A DNA stretch of 64,000 nucleotides from Phytomonospora sp040655735 (GCF_040655735.1 NZ_JBFAKK010000005.1:124001-188000), one strand, 5' to 3'; counted from the stretch's first letter, positions 25,472 through 32,714 are shown. Numbers and translations are program-made. The notes: generated by a model not told the origin, from the letters alone.

Positions 25472-25739
25472 CCGACGCCCACCGATCGGGGTTGAGCCGC
25501 CGGTACTCGACCATCGTCTCCAACGCGGCGATGTCGGCCGGGTCGGGCCACCGCCCGCGCGCGGTGACGAGATCCCGTGCCCGACGACGAGCGCGGCCGG
25601 TCGCCGCGATCGTCGAGACCCACAGCAGCAGGCCCGCGTCCAATGAGGTGCGGCTCTGCGCGCTGGTGGACAGGCTGGTTCGTCGCGGCGATCCCGAGGG
25701 TGGACGCGGTGTCTGTGCCGCCAAGGATGCGGCGACCAC
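25380..25739 (-). CDS. Doubtful ORF with a convincing central segment
   Basis: A 119-codon frame whose middle reads ARDLVTARGRWPDPADIAALE and then TMVEYRRLNPDRWASVSH, with codon use like real genes. The first 35 residues (Ser/Thr/Arg-rich) and the tail, which is antisense to the end of the pentapeptide gene, look less real. It may be a short gene starting further in, or the remnant of a larger gene. No family recognised. It would fill the otherwise empty 315-base space between the pentapeptide-repeat and YCII genes. Confidence 0.3.
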   Translation of the reverse strand: MVAASLAAQTPRPPSGSPRRTSLSTSAQSRTSLDAGLLLWVSTIAATGRARRRARDLVTARGRWPDPADIAALETMVEYRRLNPDRWASVSHRRRPRRPRFRSRGPATAASGHRYWHCR

Positions 25740-25785
25740 TCGCGCCCACCACAGCCGGCGGGTGCGGGTGGTCGCCTTCTCGGTG

Positions 25786-26115
25786 CTACGGCCGAGACAA
25801 GGGCCGGACTTCGAGTTTGCGGTCGCAGGTCTTCGACGCTTCGGTGGCGAGTTCGAGTGCCGCGTCGAGATCGTCGGCCTCCCACACCCAGAAGCCGACG
25901 AGGTATTCCTTCGACTCCACGAAGGGCCCGTTGGTGAACAACGGCTGCTCGCCTCGGTTGTCGACGACCGTGGCCGCGTCGGTGCCGGCGAGTCCGCCCC
26001 CGAATACCAAGTGGCCCCCGGCGGTCAGTCGTCTGTTCAACGCGCTGATGGCCGCGTGCCTGTCGTTGCTGCCGGGGTTGCTCTTGTCATCGATCACCGA
26101 GATCAGGTACTGCAT
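25786..26115 (-). CDS. YCII-domain protein
   Basis: 109 residues with the YCII/DGPF ferredoxin-like fold: MQYLISVIDD at the start, GTDAATVV in the middle and NGPFVESKEYLVGFWVWEADDLDAALELA, the conserved region in which the first His/Asp pair and the xGPFxExKE motif occur. Actinobacterial members are often encoded next to sigma factors or small enzymes and are thought to bind or transform small molecules; no clear reaction is known for this subgroup. ATG at 26115. It lies 60 bases downstream of the DHFR-like gene on the same strand, so the two likely form an operon. Confidence 0.9.
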   Translation of the reverse strand: MQYLISVIDDKSNPGSNDRHAAISALNRRLTAGGHLVFGGGLAGTDAATVVDNRGEQPLFTNGPFVESKEYLVGFWVWEADDLDAALELATEASKTCDRKLEVRPLSRP

Positions 26116-26175
26116 CTGACGTTCAGCTCCTCTGGGGTTGAGACAGCGTGGTTCGCGGTTGGCCGGCCGGGAGCT

Positions 26176-26784
26176 TCAGGCGGTGGCGTACCGCGGGCGC
26201 CCCGCCGGCCGGTAGGCCTGGATCGTCACGCCCTTGGAGTCGACACGCGACTCGATCAGGTCGAGCGCGATGTCGGGACCGGACTGTGGGAACAGTCGTG
26301 CGCCCTGGCCGAGGATCACCGGGATCACGATCAGAGTCATCTCGTCGACCAGATCGTTCGCCAGCAGCCACCGGATCAGGACGGCGCTGCCGTGCACCTG
26401 CAGTTCACCGCCGGGCTTGGCCTTCAACTCACCGATGGCCGCGGCGAGGTCACCGCGAAGAACGGTCGTGTCCTTCCAGCCCGGCGCCGACAGCGTGGTC
26501 GAGGCGACGTACTTGGGGCTGTTGTTCAGGGCCACGCCGATGGGGTGAACGCGCATTTGGTTGACGGCTCCCCAGGAGCCGGCGAACATCTCGTAGGTGT
26601 GCCGGCCGAACAGGTACGCCTCGGCGCGCTGGAAGGCCTGCGTGATGAACGCCCTGGTGTCGTCGTCACCGGCTCCCCGGGCCCATCCGCCGCGCTCGAA
26701 CCCGTTCCTGCGGTCATCGGATGCGGCGCCGTTTCCCTGCATCACCCCATCGAGGGTGACCTGAGTCATGGTCGTCAGCTTCAT
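26176..26784 (-). CDS. Dihydrofolate reductase-family protein (RibD C-terminal-like)
   Basis: 202 residues. Diagnostic segments are TMTQVTLDGVMQG at the N-terminus, AEAYLFGRHTYEMFAGSW, and KPGGELQVHGSAVLIRWLLANDLVDEMTLIVIPVILGQGARLF. These define the RibD C-terminal/YyaP branch, in which NADPH is bound by the GGxxxxxGS segment. The branch is not true DHFR; most members reduce unknown small substrates. ATG at 26784. It is the first gene of a two-gene operon with the YCII gene; pairing of these two families is common in actinomycetes and suggests action on a shared small molecule. Confidence 0.9.
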   Translation of the reverse strand: MKLTTMTQVTLDGVMQGNGAASDDRRNGFERGGWARGAGDDDTRAFITQAFQRAEAYLFGRHTYEMFAGSWGAVNQMRVHPIGVALNNSPKYVASTTLSAPGWKDTTVLRGDLAAAIGELKAKPGGELQVHGSAVLIRWLLANDLVDEMTLIVIPVILGQGARLFPQSGPDIALDLIESRVDSKGVTIQAYRPAGRPRYATA

Positions 26785-26969
26785 TGTCGGTGGTTCCTTC
26801 GCCCTGGGCGCCGCCCCTGGTGGGCGGCCTCACCCCTACTACGAACGGCACCACCCCGATCCGACACCGCCTCCAGACCCTTTTCGCCAGGCTGGTGAGG
26901 GCGGAGCCGTCTTGGTCCTACCAAGATCGTCCGAGTGCGCGGTAATGACCGCTATCGGGCACTTGGCCG

Positions 26970-27116
26970 ATGGTGACCTTGCAGGTCGCCGCTGGCAACC
27001 TGTCCCACGCTCGCGACCCCGCGGCCGCCGCCCAGCGCGATGCGATCCAGAACTGGTCGGCGGCCGTCACCGGACCTCGCCCCAGTTTTAAAACTGCGAT
27101 AGGCTTCGCGGCATGA
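26970..27116 (+). CDS. 48-residue ORF coupled to the small HTH gene
   Basis: Short frame from ATG 26970 (GTG 26973 also possible) giving a 48-residue Ala-rich helical product (VTLQVAAGNLSHARDPAAAAQ, then RDAIQNWSAAVTG). Its TGA overlaps the ATG of the HTH gene as ATGA, the classic translational coupling arrangement, which is the main reason to call it. The end of the frame runs through the TTTTAAAA palindrome at 27083-27096. The ribosome binding site is weak, and the frame is closed by a TGA just upstream, so it could equally be the end of a decayed gene. Confidence 0.4.
   Translation: MVTLQVAAGNLSHARDPAAAAQRDAIQNWSAAVTGPRPSFKTAIGFAA
27083..27096. promoter_or_regulatory. Palindrome upstream of small HTH gene (copy 1)
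   Basis: CAGTTTTAAAACTG is a perfect 14-bp palindrome followed by CG, 16 bases before the HTH start codon. A second related palindrome with the same TTTTAAARCTGCG core occurs at 27457-27471 before the next small ORF. The HTH protein between them is the obvious candidate to bind both. Confidence 0.5.
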
Positions 27117-27430
27117 CCGACCCCGCGAACCCCGCTGTCGACCCGGGTTCTCTCGGCACGCGCATCGAGGACCTCACCGCGGCCCTTGAGGCCGGCACCG
27201 CTCCGGCCGGGCGCCTGCTGGGTCTGCCCGAGCTGCCCGGCGACGGCGTGTGGGTCGACACCGCGGGCGCCGCTGCGGTTGTCGGCGTTCCCTCCCAGAC
27301 CATCACCGGCTGGCTCAACCGCGATGCCCCCAAGGCGCTGCCGTTCCCGACGCCACTGCGGATCCTCTACCGCCTCTACTGGCCACTGGCCGACATCGAG
27401 GCCTGGATGGCCGCCCGCCCGCCGCGCTGA
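27113..27430 (+). CDS. Small helix-turn-helix protein, excisionase-like
   Basis: 105 residues. The C-terminal half has VDTAGAAAVVGVPSQTITGWLNRD, a winged helix-turn-helix of the excisionase/HTH_17 type, followed by FPTPLRILYRLYWPLADIEAWM, the wing and the family's closing helix. The N-terminal 45 residues are acidic and Ala/Pro-rich. Proteins of this shape act as recombination directionality factors or as small repressors. ATG 27113 overlaps the stop of a 48-residue frame, and TTTTAAA palindromes flank the gene at matching distances from start codons. No integrase is near, so a repressor role for the small-gene cluster is more likely than excision; both are inference. Confidence 0.75.
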   Translation: MTDPANPAVDPGSLGTRIEDLTAALEAGTAPAGRLLGLPELPGDGVWVDTAGAAAVVGVPSQTITGWLNRDAPKALPFPTPLRILYRLYWPLADIEAWMAARPPR

Positions 27431-27456
27431 GCCCATGGCCGCCTGCACCTCCTCAC

Positions 27457-27471
27457 GCTTTTAAAGCTGCG
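27457..27471. promoter_or_regulatory. Palindrome upstream of 50-residue ORF (copy 2)
   Basis: GCTTTTAAAGC at 27457-27467 is a perfect odd palindrome followed by TGCG, sharing TTTTAAARCTGCG with the copy at 27083. It is 14 bases before the GTG at 27482, nearly the same distance as copy 1 from its gene. Confidence 0.45.
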
Positions 27472-27481
27472 GGGCGGTGGC

Positions 27482-27634
27482 GTGCCCTCCGGTTCGCCGG
27501 TGGGCTTGGCGACGGTCCCGGTCGACGCCGCGCAGCTCGCGGAGTACGTGACCACCGCGCACCGCGTCCAAGACGACCCGCTGCCCGGCGTCGTTGCCGC
27601 CGGTGCCGTGCTGAAGACCTCCCGGCATGAGTGA
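27482..27634 (+). CDS. 50-residue ORF downstream of the HTH gene
   Basis: Frame from GTG 27482 to TGA 27632-27634 with good actinobacterial codon use. The product is mildly acidic and helical (LATVPVDAAQLAEYVTTAHR, then QDDPLPGVVAAGAVLKTSRHE). It has no recognised domain. It begins right after the second TTTTAAA palindrome, so it may share regulation with the HTH gene, 51 bases upstream. The ribosome binding site is not obvious (GGGGCGG only). Confidence 0.45.
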   Translation: MPSGSPVGLATVPVDAAQLAEYVTTAHRVQDDPLPGVVAAGAVLKTSRHE

Positions 27635-27748
27635 CTGCGGGGCGCCACGAACATCGAGGTCGGCTCAAGATCGGGTCAAGGAAATCCGCTCGTAGCGCAC
27701 GCACACTTGCCGCGACACCATCCCGGTATCGAATGATCGGAGCGGTAT

Positions 27749-27943
27749 ATGAAGACCCTCGGCGGATTCGGCGACCGGCTGCTCGCGCGGCTCGTCCCCA
27801 AGGCCCGCGCGCACGCGACCGTGTGCTTCTTCGAGCATGTGTGCAAACCCCACTTCAGTTGCGTGAAAACCGGCGTTCGAGTGCAGCGCAAGGTCTGCAC
27901 CAATGGTTACAAGGGCCCTTGGGTGGCTGCCGGCTGCTGCTAG
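27749..27943 (+). CDS. Cysteine-rich small peptide precursor (leader plus six-Cys core)
   Basis: 64 residues from ATG 27749, with GGAG six bases upstream. The first half is a leader-like segment MKTLGGFGDRLLARLVPKAR ending near AHA; the second half has six Cys, patterned C-x4-C-x5-C-x10-C, then a terminal CC (PWVAAGCC). FGDxLLARxVPKxxA leaders followed by Cys-rich cores recur in uncharacterised small actinobacterial proteins, as I recall. The core could be a disulfide-rich exported peptide or a modified peptide; no lanthionine synthetase, radical-SAM enzyme, protease or dedicated exporter lies beside it. A 12-bp terminator hairpin begins seven bases after the stop, so it is a single-gene transcript. 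Confidence 0.72.
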   Translation: MKTLGGFGDRLLARLVPKARAHATVCFFEHVCKPHFSCVKTGVRVQRKVCTNGYKGPWVAAGCC

Positions 27944-27949
27944 CGGCCG

Positions 27950-27978
27950 AGAGCCGCGTGGGTGGGCCACGCGGCTCT
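27950..27978 (+). terminator. Strong hairpin after the cysteine-rich peptide gene
   Basis: AGAGCCGCGTGG (27950-27961) pairs perfectly with CCACGCGGCTCT (27967-27978) around five bases. It begins seven bases past the stop at 27941-27943 and should end the short peptide transcript. Confidence 0.75.
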
Positions 27979-28099
27979 ACGCCCTCGGCCCGTCGCGCCC
28001 CGGTACTCGCTCCGGCCGCGCGTGTGAAGGTGATCAAGCGTTGCGTCTGGTCGCCGCTGGAGGCCGTCGGTGGCTGCGGCCGCCTCCCGCCCGGAGACT

Positions 28100-29158
28100 T
28101 TAGGTGAGGTGGCCGACGTGGCCTTCGCCGTCGGCGCGCCGGTACCACGTTTCGGCCTCGTCGAGGTTTCCGCGCTGTTCGAGCAAGATCCCCAGGTTGT
28201 ACATCGCGTCGGTGTGGCCGGCTTCGTCGATGGCGCGCCGGTACCAGGTTTCGGCCTCGTGGAGGTCACCGCGCTCCTTGAGCAGGTTCCCGAGGTTGAC
28301 CATCGCGTCGGTGTCATCGGCTTCGTCGATGGCGCGCCGGCACCAGGTTTCGGCCTCGTCGAGGTCCCCGCGCCGCTTGAGCAGGGCCCCGAGGTTGGAC
28401 ATCGCGCCGATGTCACCGGCCTGGTCGATGGCGCGCCGGTACCACGTCTCGGCCTCAGCAAGGTCCCCACGCTGGTCGAGCAGGACCCCGAGGTTGAACA
28501 GCGCTCCGGTGTGGCCGCCTTCGACGGCGCGCCGGAACCAGGTCTCGGCCTCAGCAAGGTCCCCGCGCTGCTTGAGCAAGACCCCGAGGTTGGACATCGC
28601 GCCGATGTCACCGGCCTGGTCGATGGCACGCTGGAACCACGTTTCGGCCTCAGCAAGGTCCCCACGTTGGTTGAACAGGAGCCCGAGGTAGGACATCGCG
28701 TCGGTGTGGCCGGCTTCGACGGCGCGCCGGTACCAGGTCTCGGCTTCGTCGAGGTCGCCGCGCTGGTCGAGCAGGACGGCGAGGTTGGACATCGCGTCGG
28801 TGTCGCCTTCGGCGGCGCCATGCCGGAACCAGGTCTCGGCTTCGTCGAGGTCGTCGCGCTGGTGGAACAGGGCCCCGAGGTTGGACATCGCGTCGGTGTG
28901 GCCGGCTTCGACGGCGCGCCGGTACCAGGTCTCGGCCTCGTCGAGGTCGGCGCGCTGGTGGAACAGGGCCCCGAGGTTGAACATCGCGCCGGTGTCGCCT
29001 TCGGCGGCGGCGCGCCGGTACCAGGTCTCGGCTTCGTCGAGGTCGTCGCGCTGGTCGAGCAGGACGGCGAGGTTGAACATCGCCTCGGTGTCGCCTTCGG
29101 CGGCGGCACGGGTGGCGGCGGTGATGGCGACGTCGGATAGGTGGTCGTAGGCAGCCAA
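28100..29158 (-). CDS. TPR/Sel1-like repeat protein made of near-identical units
   Basis: 352 residues almost wholly built of ten full units and a partial one, each 32-33 residues, with consensus EAETWYRRAVEAGHTDAMSN then LGVLLDQRGDLD. The alternation of AExGDT and AIDxAGDI types gives helical hairpins of the Sel1/TPR superfamily, forming a protein-binding solenoid. There is no signal peptide, membrane helix or effector domain, so it probably acts as a cytoplasmic scaffold. The gene is convergent with the cysteine-rich peptide transcript. ATG at 29158. Proteins like this are often encoded in conflict or regulatory loci, but no partner is evident here. Confidence 0.88.
   Translation of the reverse strand: MAAYDHLSDVAITAATRAAAEGDTEAMFNLAVLLDQRDDLDEAETWYRRAAAEGDTGAMFNLGALFHQRADLDEAETWYRRAVEAGHTDAMSNLGALFHQRDDLDEAETWFRHGAAEGDTDAMSNLAVLLDQRGDLDEAETWYRRAVEAGHTDAMSYLGLLFNQRGDLAEAETWFQRAIDQAGDIGAMSNLGVLLKQRGDLAEAETWFRRAVEGGHTGALFNLGVLLDQRGDLAEAETWYRRAIDQAGDIGAMSNLGALLKRRGDLDEAETWCRRAIDEADDTDAMVNLGNLLKERGDLHEAETWYRRAIDEAGHTDAMYNLGILLEQRGNLDEAETWYRRADGEGHVGHLT
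28119..29110 (-). repeat. Tandem 96-99 bp repeats in the TPR gene
   Basis: About ten direct repeats of 96-99 bases encode the TPR-like units. Long identical stretches, such as those encoding GDIGAMSNLG and EAGHTDAMS, recur, so homologous recombination could change the copy number. Confidence 0.85.
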
Positions 29159-29464
29159 GCCGATGCTCTATTCCTGGGGTGGTGTGGCGTGGATTCGGGG
29201 AATGGTCCAAGTCTGGCCGACGAGTGCTTCGCCGCCGAGTGCGCCCGAGCCGCCGCCGAGGGCACGCTCGGATGTCCTCAGTGGACGCACCTCCCCGGGT
29301 GACCGGTGGGGTGCGGCGCCTTGCGCCGGCTCCACAGCATGATCCCTACCCGGCGCCACCCGGGTCGAGCGGAGAGCGGGCCGCCGTCGCCCCTAACGGG
29401 TCGTGTCGCATCCGTCCTGCAGACTCCGATGCGACGACACGACTCGATCCCCGAGGAGCAGCGC
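29159..29464. other. Intergenic region between TPR and DUF1877 genes
   Basis: No firm gene. A short plus-strand frame from GTG 29189 to TGA 29302 encodes 37 residues with a protein-like sequence (LADECFAAECARAAAEGTLG) and good codon use; it may be a remnant. The rest should hold the promoters of the flanking genes. Confidence 0.35.
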
Positions 29465-29920
29465 ATGGGCATGGTGATGTCCTTCACCGCGGTGACCGCC
29501 GCCGAGGCCGAGAAGGCCGCCGCCGACCCCGACTGGGCCCGTGACCTCCTCTGGGAGGACGGCCGCCGCTTCGCCTACCTCGACAAGGCGTGGGCCGGGC
29601 TCGACCACCTCTTCGGGGCGGCCGGACTCGGTGTGCGCCTCATGGTCGAGGAGACGATCGACGAGGACGGGACCCTGGAGATCCGCGGCCCCCAAGAGGT
29701 CGCCGCCACAGCCGAGCTGCTCGGCCGCACGCCGTTCACGGCCCTCGCGCACCACTTCGACGGCGCGGCCATGACCGCCGCCGCCGTCTACCCTTCCTCG
29801 CTGTGGGAGGACGGCGACGACGCCATCGCCTACCTCAACGGGCACTATCAGGGCCTCGCCGACTTCTTCCGCGCTGCCGCCACCGCGAAGGCCGCGGTCA
29901 TCGCGCACTTCAGCTACTGA
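29465..29920 (+). CDS. DUF1877 (YfbM-like) protein
   Basis: 151 residues beginning MGMVMSFTAVTAAEAE, the conserved DUF1877 start, with LDKAWAGLDHLF in the middle and PSSLW, then YLNGHYQGLADFFRAAA, at the end. The length is as usual for the family. YfbM-like proteins are small cytoplasmic proteins of unknown function. ATG 29465 was chosen because it aligns with the conserved MGM start; GAGCAGCGC is the only upstream purine-rich element. It is a single gene. Confidence 0.88.
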   Translation: MGMVMSFTAVTAAEAEKAAADPDWARDLLWEDGRRFAYLDKAWAGLDHLFGAAGLGVRLMVEETIDEDGTLEIRGPQEVAATAELLGRTPFTALAHHFDGAAMTAAAVYPSSLWEDGDDAIAYLNGHYQGLADFFRAAATAKAAVIAHFSY

Positions 29921-30258
29921 CCGGCGCACACGAGCGCGGAACTCGTCCCGAATGTCCCCGCGCGGCGGAGGACCGCGAGAGAATCAGCCGAACGGCCGAG
30001 TTTGTCCGGCTCAGCCAGGTGGGTATCCACCTCTCCGGCGGTCTGGTCATCCGCTGCTTTGGGTGACCGGCTCAAGAAGAGGGGGGCCCGCGCGTTCTCG
30101 AGACGTACGGGGAACACCGCCACAGAAGCAGTGCCCGGAGGCCCGCCCTCCGGGCACTGCTTCGCGCCTGGACACTTCGGCCGGGGCTGAGCGTGTCGGC
30201 GAGGCCTTGCTCGAAAGTCCGAACTTCACCGTCGCCTTGTTCGGCCACTCTTCGCACA
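29921..30258. other. Intergenic region with a long hairpin
   Basis: 338 bases without a convincing gene. A minus-strand frame (29914-30123, 69 codons) has unremarkable codon use and I do not call it. The notable element is the 17-bp hairpin at 30125-30163. Confidence 0.45.
30125..30163. terminator. 17-bp perfect hairpin
   Basis: Bases 30125-30141 (GAAGCAGTGCCCGGAGG) pair perfectly with 30147-30163 around a CCCGC loop. It lies 205 bases after the DUF1877 stop and about 95 bases after the stop of the convergent gene at 30259. It most likely ends one or both convergent transcripts. Confidence 0.6.
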
Positions 30259-30933
30259 TCACCCGAGGGTGAGCCATCGGATCCCGAGGCGTTCGACCAG
30301 CATCGTCTCGGCGGCGTCCAAGGGTTCGCGGCCGGTGGCCTTGCGCAGCAGGTGCGGCTGCTCCCAACCCAGCCGGCTCGCCGCCGTTCGATGATCCGCC
30401 CCGAGAAGCAACTCCAGCACGGCGTCACCGGCCGCGGTGGTCAGCCACGGCGCTCGCCCGAGCGCGTCCGCCAGGTCGAGGCCGTGGACCGCGACCTCAA
30501 CGACGCGGGTCAGCAAGAACTCCGACAGGAGCATGGCATCGCCATGGCGTGTCCGCACCGTCCGGCCGGAAGGCTGGTCCCGGACGAGCTCATCGGCCCG
30601 TCGCCAAGTGGCGGAGAAGGCGGCGGCGCCGTCGGCGGCCTCCGAGGCCCGTTTGCGGCCCAAGGCGATACGCGCGTCGTTCGTCTCGGCCGAGAAGCGC
30701 TCGTCAGGCCGGTAGTACTCGACCGCGGAGACCTCGGCCTCGCCGGGCGGCGGCGCCTCCAACATTCCCGGAAGCCGGTCGACCGTGGCGGACACGTGCC
30801 CGAGTAGCTCCCGCACCGACCACGGGGAGCAGCGCGTCGGAAGATTCCACTCCACTTCGGACAGCCCTGTGACGGCTTCGGTCAGCGCCTCGGCTTCGAG
30901 GCGAAAGGCTTCGAGTACACGGTTATGATCCAC
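30259..30933 (-). CDS. Maleylpyruvate isomerase-family, mycothiol-dependent type enzyme
   Basis: 224 residues from GTG 30933. The N-terminal DinB-like four-helix bundle has the conserved SPWSVRELLGHVSATVDRLPG, with the His that helps bind zinc, and a later VHGLDLADALGR with the second His region. These mark the MDMPI_N/TIGR03083 group, which uses mycothiol, the actinobacterial thiol, in isomerisation, S-transfer or detoxification reactions. The exact substrate is unknown. It supports an actinomycete host. It is divergent from the small membrane protein at 31045. Confidence 0.85.
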   Translation of the reverse strand: MDHNRVLEAFRLEAEALTEAVTGLSEVEWNLPTRCSPWSVRELLGHVSATVDRLPGMLEAPPPGEAEVSAVEYYRPDERFSAETNDARIALGRKRASEAADGAAAFSATWRRADELVRDQPSGRTVRTRHGDAMLLSEFLLTRVVEVAVHGLDLADALGRAPWLTTAAGDAVLELLLGADHRTAASRLGWEQPHLLRKATGREPLDAAETMLVERLGIRWLTLG

Positions 30934-31044
30934 GGCGGCGACCCTACGCGGGCTCACCACAACGGCTCCCCGCCGGTGAACTCGGTGAGCAGATCGCCGT
31001 ATCCGTAGGAGATCAGCGGGGCGCGGTGCGGCGATAATCGCCGT

Positions 31045-31452
31045 GTGGACCTTCCCCTCTGGCTCCTCATCCTTGCCCTGCTGCCGCTCGGTGGCCTTGC
31101 CTACACGGCATGGCTGATCGTCGGTGCTGTGCTCGCCCATCGCACTGTCCGCCTCAGTGATCCGGTGGCCGGTGAGTTGACGGTGGTGGCGGTCAGTTCA
31201 CCGTCGAGCGGGCCGGGACGTGTGTCCTTCGTGCTCGACGGGGTGGTTCGCGGCGCCGGCTTTGCCCCCACGGCGGTGAAGCGGGAGGGGCGCATTGATC
31301 GGGGGCGGTGGCCCTGGCCGGGGACTGTCCTCGATGTGGAGGTGGAGCGGGGGGATCCGGCGCGGTTCAACATCAACTGGCCTGCGGCTGGGGTCGACGG
31401 TGCGGAGGCGGCGCGGCGGCTTGCGGAGGAGATGCGACGTGGGGAGGCGTGA
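31045..31452 (+). CDS. Small single-pass membrane protein
   Basis: 135 residues from GTG 31045. An N-terminal membrane helix (LPLWLLILALLPLGGLAYTAWLIVGAVL) is followed by a cytoplasmic or exported beta-rich domain of about 80 residues (GELTVVAVSSPSSGPGRVSF, RGRWPWPGTVLDVEVE) and an acidic/basic helical end. No family recognised. Its 3' end overlaps the convergent MFS gene by 80 bases. Confidence 0.7.
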   Translation: MDLPLWLLILALLPLGGLAYTAWLIVGAVLAHRTVRLSDPVAGELTVVAVSSPSSGPGRVSFVLDGVVRGAGFAPTAVKREGRIDRGRWPWPGTVLDVEVERGDPARFNINWPAAGVDGAEAARRLAEEMRRGEA

Positions 31453-32674
31453 CCTCCTCATCGGTCGCCGGGCGGGGTTCGCCGCGCTCTTTCTCGGTGG
31501 CGACGGCGGCGGCGGACAGCAGTGTCGCTGCGGCGAGGGAGCCCCAGAGGGCGGTTGCGCCGTGGGGTGCCAGTGCGGTGATGACGGCGGGGGAGACGGC
31601 CAGGCCGAAACCCGTCGACAGCTGTAGGCGGGCCAGTGCTCTTCCCAGGAGGTGGGGCGGGGCGAGCGTGGTGATGAGGGGGGTGGCGCTGCCCACGTAG
31701 AGGATTTCGCCGAGGGTGCAGACCACCGAGATCGCGGCGAGGGCGGGGGCGGCCCAGCCGTGGCCCAGCGAGGTGGCGGCCAGGCATCCCAGGTAGGAGG
31801 CGGTGAGCACCACTCCGGCGAGGGCCAGCACCACGCGTCGGGGGAAGCGGGACATGAGCATGGTGACGGGGACTTGGAGGGTGACCACCAGGACCGTGTT
31901 GGCGACGTAGATGGCCGCCGACCACATGGGGGACGCGTGCAGTTGGGTCACGATGATGAGGGGGAGGGCGATCTCGGGGATGTTGAGGCAGAAGGCGTAG
32001 ATGACGTTGGCGGCCAGGATCGTGCGTAGGCGGGGTGGGGTTTCGGCGTTCGTGCCCTTGGTGGGGGGTGGGGTGGTCGCCCGGATCTTGACCGACCACG
32101 CCAAGGTCGCGGCGGTGAGGTAAGCGAGACCGGTGACGGCCGCCAGTACCTGCAGGGCCGTGGTCCCGCCGGCCAGGCAGGCGGTGGCGAGCAGGGCGCC
32201 GACTCCGAGGCCGGCGTTGCGCAGGGAGCGGGCGGCCGCGAGGGCGGTGTCGCGTTCCCGGCCGTGGGCGATCGTGGCGACGAGGGCGGCGTGGGCGGCG
32301 GGCCATGCCTGGTTGCCGATGCCGAGGAACAGCGCCGCGGTCGCGAACATCCAGACGTCTCCGGTCGGGGCGGCCAGCAGCAGGGCCACGCCCAGCACTC
32401 GGACCAGCATCGACGCAGCCACGACGGTGCTGCGCGCTCCCCGGTCCAGCCATCGGCCGACCATGGGCATGCACAGCAGTCCCACGACGATGCCGACCGT
32501 CATGGCGACGCCGGTGGCGGGCGCCGACAACTCGAGCACGGTCACCCCGTAGAGCAGCAGGAAGGGCCGCAGCAGGCCGGTGCCGAGCGCGTCGACGGCC
32601 AGGGCCACGGCGTAGCGGGGGCCTCCGGAGGCCCGGACGAGGGCACGCGGCCAGATCTTGGTGAGGGTTGCCAT
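31373..32674 (-). CDS. MFS transporter
   Basis: 433 residues, 12 predicted helices, with the loop motif GRWLDRGARSTVVAASMLVRVLGV after helix 2 and an His/Pro/Ala-rich C-terminal tail (PPPHRRPQPQ). It belongs to the drug-efflux side of the major facilitator superfamily. ATG at 32674. It is divergent from the DUF5937-ArsR regulator, with a 7-bp inverted repeat between them, so it is probably repressed by that protein. The last 80 bases overlap the convergent small membrane gene. Substrate unknown. Confidence 0.88.
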   Translation of the reverse strand: MATLTKIWPRALVRASGGPRYAVALAVDALGTGLLRPFLLLYGVTVLELSAPATGVAMTVGIVVGLLCMPMVGRWLDRGARSTVVAASMLVRVLGVALLLAAPTGDVWMFATAALFLGIGNQAWPAAHAALVATIAHGRERDTALAAARSLRNAGLGVGALLATACLAGGTTALQVLAAVTGLAYLTAATLAWSVKIRATTPPPTKGTNAETPPRLRTILAANVIYAFCLNIPEIALPLIIVTQLHASPMWSAAIYVANTVLVVTLQVPVTMLMSRFPRRVVLALAGVVLTASYLGCLAATSLGHGWAAPALAAISVVCTLGEILYVGSATPLITTLAPPHLLGRALARLQLSTGFGLAVSPAVITALAPHGATALWGSLAAATLLSAAAVATEKERGEPRPATDEEVTPPHVASPPQAAAPPPHRRPQPQAS

Positions 32675-32714
32675 GGCGCCAACGGTGCGGCCGACCGCCG
32701 GTTTCGGCTCGTCA

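Noticed and set aside
24352..26898. Very long plus-strand frame (848 codons) across the pentapeptide, YCII and DHFR-like genes
   Set aside because: It is Arg/His/Pro-rich, out of frame with the pentapeptide gene and antisense to the YCII and DHFR-like genes. It is a GC-rich shadow.
27640..28100. Complete lanthipeptide or other RiPP cluster around the Cys-rich peptide
   Set aside because: No modification enzyme, protease or dedicated transporter gene is adjacent; the neighbours are a TPR protein and small ORFs.
28070..29140. 356-codon plus-strand frame with repeated units
   Set aside because: Its repeats are the antisense image of the TPR gene.
29914..30123. 69-codon minus-strand frame
   Set aside because: No clear ribosome binding site, ordinary composition, and it overlaps the end of the DUF1877 gene.
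20229..30258. Complete integrative element at tRNA-Arg
   Set aside because: No integrase, relaxase or second copy of the tRNA 3' end was found in the window; only an excisionase-like protein is present.
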